Below, piece after piece: positions 13,180-26,030 of a stretch of DNA of 64,000 nucleotides. This DNA is from Todiramphus chloris collaris (lineage: Eukaryota; Chordata; Aves; Coraciiformes; Alcedinidae). The notes under the pieces were generated by a model. That model saw only the letters and a list, made by a program, of their open reading frames with translations, made no database searches and was not told where the DNA came from. The stretch lies in contig JANVCC010000011.1 in assembly GCA_025345505.1 (NCBI GenBank), positions 7,805,636 to 7,869,635 of the forward strand, read 5' to 3'. Made by a program: the position numbers and the translations under genes. The stretch's first letter is position 1, and the number at the start of each line of letters is the position of its first letter.

Positions 13180-13700
13180 GAGATTGCACTTTGAGTACTG
13201 CATTTAGTTTTGTGCCCTTCAGTACAGAAAACATATTGAGGTGCTGGAGCACATCCAAAGAAGGGCAGCAAAGCTGGTGAAGGGTCTAGAGAACAAGTCT
13301 TATGAGGAGTGACTGAGGGAACTGGGTTTGTTTAGTCTGGAGAAAAGAAGGCTCAGGGGAGACCTTCTCACTTTCTACAACTACTTGAAAGAAATTGTGG
13401 GAATTGGCCTGGTCTTCCAAGTAGCAAGTGGCAGAAAAAAAAGGAAATTGCCTCAAATTGCACCAGGGGAAGTTTAGGTTGGATATTGGGAAAAATTTCT
13501 TCATTGAAAGGTTTGTCAAGCATTGGAAGAGACTGCCTGTGGCAGTAGTGGAGTCACCATACCTGGAGATACTTAAAAGACATGTAGATGTGGTGCTTAG
13601 TGACATGGTTAAGTGGTGGAGTTGGCAGTGTTAGGTTTATGGTGGGACTCAGTGATCTTAGACATGTTTTCCAAACTAAATGATTCCATGATTCTATCCA
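13180..13700 (+). mobile_element. CR1 LINE, 3' part with tail
   Basis: Plus-strand CR1 copy beginning at TTTGAGTACTGCATTTAG (YCxQFWA region), through GGTGCTGGAGCACATCCAAA, CTGGAGAAAAGAAGGCTCAG and CAAGCATTGGAAGAGACTGC, to the tail ATGATTCCATGATTCTATCC (13680-13699). Several frameshifts and stops break the ORF2 remnant; the frame 13428-13634 covers only the final coding section. A run of about 18 Ts follows at 13727-13744. Confidence 0.9.
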
Positions 13701-13744
13701 AAACATTAGACTGTGGTATAAGAAATTTTTTTTTTTTTTTTTTT

Positions 13745-16700
13745 CTGTTGGAAACCCAAATTGAAATAAGTCTGCATTGGCTTATTGTTAAAGCACAAAG
13801 TTATGTGGTTTTAACTCAGATTTGATCATATATGGCCTGGAAAAGAGTATTTAATTAATTGTCCTAGTGAAGATACTGTCCCATATGAAGCTTAGGAAAG
13901 AATGTTTAAGGAACATAGGCCCCCATTTTCTTAATGGCTGTTCTGGACCATCAGTTGTGAAGGGAGAAAGGATAATGCACAATTCAGTGCCACAAATCCA
14001 AGGGCTTGTGGGCAGTTTGTCTCAACTCTAAAAGGGTAGCTTTATATAGTTTAGCCATTATCTATGTGAACACACTGCATTAAACACTGGGTTATTTACT
14101 GTTTGAAGTTAAATCAGGAGGGAAGACATGTTGAAGTCACAATCTAGAAGAACTGCTGAGAAAGTAAGATGTTTCAGGATTGCAGAACCAAAGACTCTAA
14201 GGAGGCTGACTTGACCTTCAGACTGGCTTGCCAATCTCATAACTAGAAAAGCCAAAAAAAAACCAAAAAAGAAAAAAGAAAAATTATGTCTAGACTAAAA
14301 GTGAGGAGTATTTCAGGCAGATGTCCTAAACATCTGAGGATGTCCAGAAAATGTGTCTGCTTAGCCCATAGATCATGTGTTGCTTTTTTCCTCCAAGTGT
14401 TGCATTTTAATTTATAAAATTACTTTGGTTTAAGAAGGCTCTGTCCCCCAGTTCTTCACTAAAATGGTTCACAAAGAAAAGAACTGCAAGCATCAAACCC
14501 AGAATTACCATACAGTAGCAATAACACAGGATGGCTTTGAATCAGACAACAGAGCACAAGACAAGATGACTAAGCTCATGAAGAGCAGAGCTAGAAAATC
14601 CACTCACAACAGTCTGACTTTCTAAGATTTAATCCAGGTAAGATAGATCGATATAATGTAGCTTGGCACTGCACCTTCCCAAGAACTTTATGGTATTGCA
14701 TGAACTGAGAGACACAGTATTATAAGTCCATTGTAGAAACAGGGAAAAGCAGTCAAAAGCAGAAAAAAACAAAAAAGGTCATTGCTTTTAAAAGAGAAAC
14801 AATGTTAAATATATATTATCTAACTAGATAGGTTCAGGCCTTTCACCAGCTCAGGGCTTTCATCAGTATTTATCCATGCTCTTCAATCATTATCACCATC
14901 CCTAGCAAGCTTTCGTCCAGGTCAAGCAATACTGTTCTAAACAGTGTGTGACAATGACTCAGGAACAAGCATGGCCAGAGACTATTGCCAGTAAACAGTT
15001 GTATGTGGCCTCTGTATATTAATAGTTTAGATGTACAGATACAAGTGCTATTACGCCAATGGGCCCCTGGTTCCTGTGTTGTTCTATTTAGTAACACAGA
15101 TGTAACAAGAGAGACTGCATGGGGAAGAGGGAGGGGAGAGGAAAGATGGATTCAGCTGTGCCATAGCATTGTTTCTCCATAATGCGCTGCAAAGGATCTG
15201 AGAAAAAGTATTAGTATTGCATGATAAAACTCTGTATCTTAGTGTAGTGGACTCAAATAAAATAAATCACTTTTTACAAAGTAATTCATTTACCATTGAG
15301 TTTTTGAAGCACTAGAGAAAATGCATTTGTAGAAGATAATCAATGTGTTGTTGAAAAGATCAGGTGGACACAGACAAAGATAGACATCAAAGCCCAACCT
15401 GAGAATGAAAAGTGTTACATAATTCCTGCTGTAGGAGAAAGCCAAGCTGATGGATAAGGCTGGGAGTAGTGAGGCTGAGAAAAGACAGTACTTAAATCTC
15501 ATTCCCTGCAAATTTTCCATATGATCTCCACTGCACATATACATCTCAATTCTCAGTCATTCCATATGCTGCAAGAGTAACTGCTACACAGAGGGGAGTC
15601 TTCTAGGGGACAGACTAGGGGGGGAAAATGTTTTCTCATGTAAATTAGAAATGGATTAGTAAATTGTCAATGTAACTGCAGGAAATGCAGACAGAACTAT
15701 GTGAAATGTGGCTTTAAAATTATAAATGTAGAGTCTTTCATTAAAATTATACATGTATAACTCATGGAATTAAGGGTAAGCATAAACTGAAAAATATACA
15801 CAGATTAAATAAGAAAATTAAGATGATTTTCTCATCTTTTTATAATTAATTCAAAAAATATTGTATAATCTTAGACAAGTTTTGATGACAGACTGTAATC
15901 TAGGTAAGTTTCACTGAGTCTGAAATCCTCAAAGCATCATAAAAGGCACATGTTGTTACTTCTGCAAGACATTCTGCTTGAATTAGTCTAGCAGAGAAAA
16001 TCAGTAAAGAAAACAAAAGAATTGCAAATCCTTGTGAAACTGAAAGGTGGAAATTGAGTCCTTTTAAACTGAATTGAAATTGAGTCTTTCTCTTGTGGGT
16101 CAAGAATAAAAGCAGAAAGGTGAAGAAAACATTTGGGATAGGAAAATATGAAAGATACAGATAGAAGCTTGAAGTTTATGAAGGGATTTGAGGAATCAGT
16201 GAAATCAGTATCTTTTAAATTCAGTGGGAACCAATCACCTGCCTCCTTTACATTCCCTTGAAAATCCTAAACAAAATTAAAGTTTTATTTTGCAAATGTG
16301 TGAGACAGCTTTCTCTTTAACTAACTTACTTCTAAAGCACCCATTGTGGCTGGATGAAGCTGCTTGGAGACAGAGACATAGATTCTTTTAAAACTGGGAT
16401 CTGTGGTTTCTTATCCTGGGTTGCTGTATTACAGATGAGAATGGTGTCAGCACCTGTAAAAAACTTCAGTATGTTCTGTAAAGAAGGCTCAAAGACAAAG
16501 AAATCAGTAAGTTAGTAGTTAAACAGTATCATCTCTAATGAGGAGAGAAAAGGGAGAACATGACAGCAGATAAATAGAGGAAACAAAGTCCAGGGCCACA
16601 AACTTCCATGGCTGGAAGGTAATCCAGGTATTCATGTTGATACCAAAATTATCTGTGCCCTGGATAATTCTTCCTCACTGGGCAAACTGTCACAGAGGAG

Positions 16701-18621
16701 CCTTCACCCTTGTTTTATCTTCCAAACCAGGGTAGCTGTAGTCTGACTGCTTACCCTGACTACTCAAAAGTGCCCTAGATTTTCTGCAAAAGTGTTCATT
16801 TGACCAGGTCAGGGAGTTTGTTAACTGTGTAATAGGACAGATGATCAGATATCATATCTCAATAAAGGTTGGGTACTGACTGGCTAGGTAGTAGTTCTGC
16901 AGGAAAAACACCCGAGGATCCATGTGAAAAAAGGAGTTAAAAATCAAGTGTCCTCTTGTAGTGATGGAAAATAATCACATCCTGGGCTGCATGAACAAAA
17001 GCATACCCATCAAAGAAAGTGATTTTTCCTTTCTCTTTGGCACTTCTGAGGCTTCATTGTCAAGCTAAGAGAGGCAAAAAAGTTTAATGGGCAAGGAAAG
17101 TTGACTGTGCAACTTAAAGAGAAGCTAAATCAACAAATCCCTTCACTGAGGAGGAACAGGCATGGGAATGACAACTCTTCTATTGCCGTTTATCTTTTCT
17201 CTCAAAAAGTCAACTTGATTATTGACATACACGTACACAATGACTTGGTTTTGCATAACTGTGATATTGCTACAGCTATGATTATCACCCAAGGTTTCCT
17301 TTAAGATCAATGGGGGAAATCTCGATGCTTCTGCTGCAAGATTCTTTGGTGTAATTGAGATATTTACTATAAGATGAAATAAATCTCATTCTGGAAGTGC
17401 CTATGTTTCTCTGTTGACAGTAGATTTGCAGTTGTGACCTTCTCAGATGAAGTTTATGGAGTAGAAAAAGTTTATGGAGTTACATGAATGCTGTAGACAT
17501 ATATCATGCCTGGTGAATCCCTCTTGTTTTACCAGTTTCAGTCTGAGGAGTGTTTCAGGAAGTGGAACTCTGAAGAGAGGATTCTCTAATGGAACTTTCA
17601 TGAAGTATATATAAAATCCCATTGCTGATGATCAATAGTTTCAAAGTTTTTGTACCAGGGCACCCAAGAACTCTTTTTTTTGATGCTTTGGAGCAAATCA
17701 TGTGCTTACTTTTACCACCCTTTCATTCCAACTAATTTTCAGCCTTGCTTCTCTCTCTCAGCCATCCCAGAATCACTTATGACTTGTGATAAACTTAGTT
17801 CAATTAATCTCCTGAATGTAATTAAAATAATGGTTCAATTGTCCATTAAAAGCAATGTTCATAGTCATTTATTTATTTAATAGTTTTCCTTTGTTACTTT
17901 GGAAACTTCAGTATCACAGATTATGTTCAGGAGCAATTCATTTTCCCAGCAGTGAAATTACTTTTTTCACCTTATCATATTAAGATCTACACTTTGATTT
18001 TTCCCTTTATTGTGCACAAGCCAGGGATATAAGAATAGAGCGAGCACATAGAGGCAAGATAATATAGGGCACCTTTTGCAAGAAGCAGCATAAAATAATT
18101 GGCCTGTGTAAGGAGGACAGAAACAGTTTATAAGCAGAATACTTGAATAGTAACTCACCAGGTGCTTTTTTAACTGATTTTGACAAGCTTTCCTTAAATT
18201 AATGAGCATTTGTACAATAGGGACTTAATAAAGAAAAGTGTAAAGGCCTCCAGATATGACCTGTAGCCAAAAAATGGGCATTCCCTTTATTCATTGAATC
18301 CCCACTTGACAAAACTACCAAAATAACCCTTGGGTGTATATATTTTTCCATTCTCTTTGACATTCCAAACGTTCAAAATATTCTGCCAAAAAAAGGATGC
18401 ACTATACAGAAGAATTTGACTAATATCAAGTAGTTGTGTACTTGGAGAGGACAGAAAAAGTATGGCTGTACTAGGAGAGGGCTGTAGATTACATGTACTT
18501 TCCCTCTGGTGCAGTAGATGAGCTTTTATGCAATATAATGTGGTAAGAAGCAAGCAGCTCCTCACAGTTAGGCCTGGTCTGTGTCTGCCTTTGTGCATTC
18601 AAATGTTCTTTATGTGACTTT
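13745..18621. other. Intronic, no recognisable feature
   Basis: Unique AT-rich DNA with an A-rich patch at 14250-14285. Frames up to about 100 codons (for example 18287-18598, minus) show no domain or motif. Confidence 0.6.
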
Positions 18622-18908
18622 AAAAAATGGACGGAGGAAGCACCTCTCCTATGAGGAAAGGCTAAGCTGGGGTTCTTTAACATGGAAAAGACTCTGTGGA
18701 GACCTTATTGTGGTCTTTAGATACCTAAAGATGGCTTATTAAGAAAGTTGGAGACAGACTAATAGGGCCCATACTATTAGGCCAAGGGGTAACAGTTTTA
18801 AACTAAAAGATGGTAGATTGAGACTAGATATAAGGAAGAAATGAGGGTGGTAAAACACTGGCACATGTTGCCCACAAAGGTTGAAGGTGTCCCATCCCTG
18901 GAAACATT
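18622..18908 (+). mobile_element. CR1 LINE fragment, internal ORF2 end
   Basis: Contains CTCTCCTATGAGGAAAGGCT, the CTGTGGAGACCTTATTGTGG block (GDLIxVYKY region), AGGGCCCATACTATTAGGCC and the terminal GTGTCCCATCCCTGGAAACA. It is old and lacks a tail. Confidence 0.8.
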
Positions 18909-20443
18909 AATGGAATTAATTCCAACAATATTTTAATATGATTGCTATGTATTGAAACTGAAAGCAAGTAGAATATGTACTAGAACTTAAACCTGACTTT
19001 GTAGTCTGACACATAAATTTATTCCATCATTTGATAAAGCATCACACAGCAAACTCATATTGTACTGATCAGAGATCATATATCACCTATTCCCTGAGAC
19101 TTTTTTTGTCTGAATAACTACTGGCAGCCAAGTTCTCTTGCATACCCACATCTGTCCTGTTATGCTAAACATCTGCTGAACCTTGGAGAAAAAGGAGAAG
19201 GCCCATTTGTAAAGAGAGCAGTCTGGGGATAAGGCCAAGAAATTCAATGATATTTATTCTGTATTGCTCTCACTTCCCTACAACTTGTCAAGTTGGTTTA
19301 CCAAAATCATCTGGATAAATATTGTTGGCAGGATTGGCTTGACAGCCTACAAAAGAAATTCAGGGTTCTCATTTTCTGCCAAATATTACCTATAATAAGT
19401 ACAAAAGCATTTTTTTTCATTCTGTAGCAGATATTTCTTACCAAATAATAAATGTATCTAAATTTGGTTCAGACTAAGAGTGCACCCCTGAAGTAAATCT
19501 CCCAATTTTCCCCTCTTACTGTGGTCTGATTTACATGATGATATGCTCAAAGTACATTTGAATGAAACTGAACCGTAAGATGTGCTCAAAAAAACACACA
19601 AATGTTTGTGTACACCAACACAAATGGACATTAACTCTCTAGGACAAGAGGAGAGTTATTCTCAAGTTAAAAAGAAAAAAACTAAACAAATTGACATTTA
19701 CAATGTTTACATGTGGCCCTTAGTACCAGCAGTCTTTCTCTACAAATATGAATGTTGTGACTCTAGTTCACCTGTCCCACCACTGGGGCAATACTACCAA
19801 GAATTCAGAGGGGCAACATCAGCTGAACATCAGAACATGCACAAATTGACACAGTAATGACTCTTCACCCTGACAAGAGGTAAAACTGCATCTCATTATG
19901 CCCTCAGTGTCCTTTCAGCTGCACCATAGGGAGGAAAGGAAGTACCACTGGATAATTCAGAAGCTGTCAATACAAACACCCGAGTTCTATGTTCAAGAGC
20001 TATATTATAAAGAAATTTTTGATGCAAGATATCAGACAGTAGCAATCGTCCTTTGCTTACCTTATTTTTCCAATACCATATATGGTATAGCTTTTTTTTT
20101 TTTCTGGCTTATTTCACTTAACAAACTGCTTTTGTGAGATAAAAGAATTAACTCCTTAAAGAACAGGTTAATTTTGCTCATCAAAAAAATACATAGTTTT
20201 AGTGAGTTTTCTCTTTCTTTACTTTGTTCTGAATCTTTAAAAATAGTGAAATGTCCTGTATGTTATTATATTCATTCACTTTTTACCCTGACAATGGGTG
20301 TATGCAAAAGATGACTGAAGATTTTACTGAAGATTCATACTGAAATTTGTCATCAGCTAAGAGAAATTAGTGCAAGTATTTACAAGTGTGTTACATGGTA
20401 CCACATTTGTTAAGTGCATAAATATAGACATGCTACTGTGACT

Positions 20444-20457
20444 GGGGGGGGGGGGGG
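20444..20457 (+). repeat. G14 homopolymer
   Basis: Fourteen consecutive Gs in AT-rich intron. The length is liable to sequencing error. Confidence 0.95.
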
Positions 20458-23400
20458 TGAAAGGAAAATTAAAATTATCCAGGAGCCTGAAATCTTAAAA
20501 ATCTTTCCTTTTATGGTTGGAACAGAAAATCTATATATCAATCTAAAAGCAGCTGCAAATATTTGAATAGAAAATACAGATTCAGACAATGAAAATATAA
20601 AGAACAATGTTATTTAACCTAATTACTCCCTGGCAAGCACCCTGTGGTAATTTGCATTCCTTAAAGGCACCTTAAGAAATTTACTATCTGCAGATGCTTT
20701 TTGTTTGTTTGTTTTTCTTTCTAACAAAAGTTTTGGATACTGCATATTTGAGGAGTCCACTCCTGAACTCTGCAGAAAACCCAAGAAAAATCCAAACTGT
20801 AGGCAATTTTATTTTTTTTTCCACTCACTGGATGATGTTAGAGAAACCTCATTCAGTACACCTTCGTGATGTGTAGAATGGAGAAAGTAATTGTCATTTC
20901 TGATTAAATATTGTGAATAAAGTTGTACCAGATCAAGTTTAAAGCAGTGTAAACTGGATTGTTAGGATGCTAAAAATCATGAGTTATGAGATTTTGGACA
21001 CAAAAAGGATTTGAGAATTAAAGGGTGGCAATTCAACTCACTGGCAAACTTTTTTCTTTTTTTTTTTTTTTCACAAGCCTACTAAACAATACAAACTGGA
21101 ATGAACTAAACAGACAAACTGTTATAGTGTGTGAATTCTCTTGTTCATACAGCCTTAATTTATTTACATGAGGAGAAACTAAGGCTACAGAATTGTGGCA
21201 GATTATTTACTTCATTAACTTGTATAAAAAAAAAAAAGATTAATATTTCACCCTAGCTAACACATTGTTTCCCAAAGTAGGGCTCTGCCCTTGTGGGCAA
21301 GGTAAGGGACTATCTCAGGAAGGTTTTCAGACATTTTCCAGAGTCTCTTGGTTTTAAAATTTTGCTTCATTTTTAATAGATACTTTCCAGCTGTTAAAGA
21401 CTCAAAGAGTATTTTCAGAGTCTGCTTCTGAATCTACAGATACCCTAAGGAATCACTTGTATCAAACTAAGACATTCCTTCCAGGGATTTTATATTCATA
21501 TACTAGGATTTTAAACATCATCATAGTAATTATGTTACCATGATTGGAGTATGTGACAGAGAACAGAAAGTATATTTTGAAGAATATCAACCTCAGTGGT
21601 GAAGACTATGTCAGAAGCCATGCAGTAAGGTGGCTTACAATAGTGTGGTAGATTTGCATCTGTTGTTTGCTTTTGTTATTTTTTTTCCTCTGAAGTGCAT
21701 GTTCAGTTTGCAAAAAGTAGATTGAGAACATGATAGTAATGAGAAATACATTCACAGAGTCAAAAATGCCAGGTACTTGAGACTTTAGCAATGAAAGGTA
21801 TAAGGAGGCAGTAGCTGTGAATTGTAGCTGGACATATTCCAACTGCAGGTTACACATGCACTTCTAAGAATGAGGGTAACTCAAACCACCAAGAGATTCT
21901 CAATCTGTTCGTCTTTCAGTTCAGCCTCTACCACCTTTCTAGAATCTCCTCTTTAGTTGATAACAAACTCCATGGCACAGATAAAAATAACCTCTGAATA
22001 CACTGTAATAGGCAGGCATCCAGACTGGATGATGGTCTAATGGTCTCCTTACCCTTGAACACTCTAAAACTTCAAACCTATGAAAAATTGAGAAACAAAC
22101 CTTGTTTCACTGTAACTAAACTGCCATCAGCTTTCTCCTTTTTCCTGTCTGCCTTTTTGCTGTTTGTTTTCCTCTCTCAGCATGTCTGGACTTCAATTAG
22201 GTTACTTAGCCTTCAAGAAGGAGGCTGCAGTACCCAGCATGTGGGGATGCATGTAGTGGAGCTGCAGCCCTAACTGAGCTTCACTGAGTTAAAGAAATCA
22301 GAGGAAAACCAGATCTTCCAAAGGGTATTCAAGAGATGGCAGTGTTGCACTCACCATCCTTTCTGGCTGCTGGAGATTTCATCTCAGCTGGTCCTGTGTC
22401 AGTGGAAGTTTTCCAGGCTTTTCAGAACTCTTTTCTTTCCCCTCTCCAGTCTTTCAGCTTCTGATTTGCTATTTTAAATTCTAATTATGCAACTGAACCA
22501 TACCCATTAAAAAGAATGTGTAAAGTGTATGAATTGCAACCTCAAGGTAAGAGACGTATCAGAAGCTCTCCAAAGCTCCCTAATCTGAGTAGCAGTTTCC
22601 CTAGCAGTCCCACAATAAATAAAGCCATTTTCCTCTATCTGGAAAGACATAGCCATGCCCAGTACTGCACAGAATAACACGTGTGTTCAACACCATGTGT
22701 TTGAGTGACTGTTGAATGTCAGAGCAGTACTCCAGTGAGCAAAGCGTGAGCATCCATAAACAGAAGCAGAGTTAAACCTGCTGGTGCCAGCAAGCTAGAG
22801 AAGAGCAGAAGTATGTTAATATCCTTCTCATTATATTTGTCATCAATAATGTAGGATAGAAAGTAATGAGGATTGTCTTATTGACTCTTTCATTTTAGCT
22901 TGCAGCACTGTAAATTGATACCTGTCAGTCTTGCCCTAAATGCAAACACTCGGGCAATTATTCACCACGTGCAGTGCAAATCAGGTGCCAGTTCCTCCAG
23001 TATCCAGCTGGAAGACAGGGCAGTGTCTGCAGGAGGGCTGAAACTGGGATGGGGCTGGTAGAGATCTGAGTAGTTTGACTACTCAAAGGGGTACCCCAAA
23101 CAGTTCACATCACATTATTCAGGACAGCAAGAACAGTTTCTTACATTGACAAGGTGTCTAAGCCTCAGCTGAACTATAAACACTGTTTAAATGTAAATGA
23201 ATATGCCATTGAGAAGAAAGTGGAAGCTTCATAGGGATGGTTCCATTCATCAATACTTAATTCATATATGCAGGATCTTAATTTATGTGTTGTTCCACTA
23301 CACCACTTGGCATGCATCAGCAAGAACAGCTGAGCTATGCAGCTGGGACTGGCATCTGCGATGACAGGAGTCCTGTATTCATATGTCATGTATTGGCACA

Positions 23401-24720
23401 GGGCACAATTTTTCTGACCTTATTTAAGGCAGAAGTCTGATGTAGAATATCACAGTGCAATCAGAAGTAAACTACCATGCTGATTACAAGGTACAGAGTC
23501 TCGTCAAACAGAATCATCAAGAAATGAAGTTTCTTCCGCTAGAGAACTGGATGGGTACACCCATTTTAAGAAATAAGAATAATAGTTTTAAGTGTGTCTG
23601 AATTTTTTCAAACTTCTAATGCAGATTTCTGAATTATCAGAAAATTTAAGTGGTTTTCTATTTTACATTACATTTTTCTAACCACATCAGCTTTGTCTAC
23701 ACAACAGGAGCTAGTAGGTGTGTGCAGAAATCATGGGAAACCCTGCCTTGAGCAATGTCGTGGTCAGTGCTAACACTTATAAAGAAAGCTTTGCTCACTT
23801 CATTCACAGGGACTCCACAAGATGTTGATGGCTCTCAGACCCTCTTAGGACTAACCCAGAGGTGCACATCTTGTTCACAGAGTCTTTTAAAATGTCATCT
23901 TTAATCTTTGTGATTCTTTTTTTGCCATTACCCAAATATTGTCAAATACCACTCCACCAACTCAGTAAATAATGGGTGAACATATCAAAAGCTTTGTGCT
24001 CCAGAGGATGGCAAGAGAAATAGTTGTTTCACACAGCACACATCTGGGTCACATGGATGATCTAAATCAAGCCTTGATTAAAAGGGAAGGAATATTTGTT
24101 TTAAGAGAAATTCCTAACATTGTCAGGAATGTTGTATAAGGTTTGTAGTACTGACTTCAGCACTACATCAGAATGGTGGTATTGCTGGGGCAGAAGGCAA
24201 AGTGAAATCTTCATGGGACTTGTCCATAATCTTTGGATAGGGATTCTAATGTGTAGATAAGTCTACTGTGACACATCAGCACCATTACTCCTCATCTCCT
24301 ATACTGCTGTCACTTTCCAACCCTTGAATGTGGAAATGGGGTTAAACGGAGGTGACATCTGTCACATTCACCCTGCCTGCAAAGGTGTTGCCTGTCACCC
24401 TGACAAACGCATTGATTGTGGAATGCAAGGAAAGGTAGGAAAGGTGAAAGAGATTTAGTTTAAACCTACGTACTGGTTTCAGTAATAGCATTAAAATGTA
24501 CGTGAGTTTTCACTCTTTTTTTGTCTCTACTAGCAGCCATTTTGTGATGAGCTGTATGTTCAAGTGTTTTCCAGAGAGAACTGGAGGCTGAAAGGACCTG
24601 TAACACTGATCCTGCAAGAACTGGAAATAGAAAGCTCTGGCATACAGTTGGGTTACAAACCGTAATGTACATGAACAGTGAAAGACATACAAGCCATCAT
24701 GCTTTCTTGATGGGTGGATC

Positions 24721-24742
24721 ATGTTGTACCAAGGTACAACAT
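24721..24742. repeat. Near-perfect palindrome
   Basis: ATGTTGTACC-AA-GGTACAACAT: two perfectly complementary 10-bp arms with a 2-bp spacer. Confidence 0.9.
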
Positions 24743-25764
24743 CATTCAGTAATTCAGTACATTCTGAGAAATGTATCATGTATATGAGTGCAAAGATACT
24801 AATCTGCTCTTCACGTCTATGTCAGTACTGGTTTTAACTGGTAAAAGAAACAATAAGCAATTCATATATTCTGTTTCTGCAAAAATGAGTACATTGATAA
24901 TTGTTGAACAAAATCAAGACACATGTAATTATAGAAAAGTGAGCCCCAGCAAGGGGCCTTCATGGGAGCAGTCATTGATGTCAATATTTTGTACTGGGAA
25001 ATGGTAAGAATAGGTGAGGCAGGGGAGAGAGCAGGTTCTTCTATCACCAGATAATGACATAATTCAATAAGATTCTGTGTTTCAAAAATAGAAGAGATAT
25101 TGCAAGCCACAACTGAAAATGTAATATGGCAGGTAGTCTGCTTTTGTTCATAATGCAATTTCTTTTACCTTCTTCTACATTTAATAATAATAATTTTATA
25201 AATTTTATTCTAGAACAGACACATGATCCAGGAAAATTGTTCTTAAAAGCCTACAATAAGGAAGAGTTAGTTCAACTAATTCTCAAGGATTCTACCCAGA
25301 AATAGCCAAACTTTCATCTTTTGCTAAATACACTTCACTGACAATCAGACCATTAAGTTAACACTACCTTCCCACATATTGGTAATAATCCTGAAGCAAG
25401 TTACATGGAAAATGTCCTCATTTTTATTAAGTAAAATTGAATGAATCCTAAAGATAAATTAGTAGAAATAAGGTAAAATACATTTTGCTTTGTTTCTGAT
25501 TTGTAAGTATTTTCTACAACTAGTCCCCATGGAGAATGATATAAAATACAAATCAAAACAAACCTGAAGATATTCAAGTAGAGAAAGAAAGCAAGAGAGG
25601 AAAGGGACAAAATGGAGGAAAGGTGGATCAATATTGTCCCTCCCCAGGCTCAAACATAAACAACAATTTTATCTCCAAAAAAACACGCCTGTGGATGGCA
25701 TCAGAGATGGAAGATAACCTGTTCATAGTACCCAATGCTGGTTCCCCACAGTTCAAGAGAAACT

Positions 25765-26030
25765 GAAAAATTGGAGCACATCCAGTGGAGGGCCACCAAG
25801 ATTGTTGGAAGTTGGAGAAATAGATACATTTAGAAAAGTTGAAAGAATTTGGTTTATTCAGCCTAGAGGAGAGAAAACTCAGAGGGATTTAATCACTATC
25901 TTCTATCACCTAGAAGGTCACTACAGAGTAGACAACTGCTCTTGTCACAGCAGTCTGGATGGGACAAGGGAAACAAGAGATGCTTCAGTGGAAATTCCAT
26001 CTGTACACACAAAAAAACTAAATATTTTTC
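25765..26030 (+). mobile_element. CR1 LINE fragment
   Basis: TTGGAGCACATCCAGTGGAG, GGCCACCAAGATTGTTGG, TTTATTCAGCCTAGAGGAGA and the later AGTGGAAATTCCATCTGTAC are decayed versions of consecutive CR1 ORF2 C-terminal coding blocks on the plus strand. The 85-codon frame 25802-26059 is a remnant of this element and not a host gene. Confidence 0.75.

Larger units (their letters stand above)
18909..25764. other. Intronic, unique DNA with short homopolymers
   Basis: Contains the G14 run, T-runs near 20092 and 21058, and the palindrome at 24721. No exon with both a convincing frame and a splice site was found. Confidence 0.55.

Noticed and set aside
13286..13634. Frames of 68-106 codons on both strands
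   Set aside because: They lie in a CR1 copy; the plus-strand one is a remnant of ORF2 and the minus-strand one its antisense.
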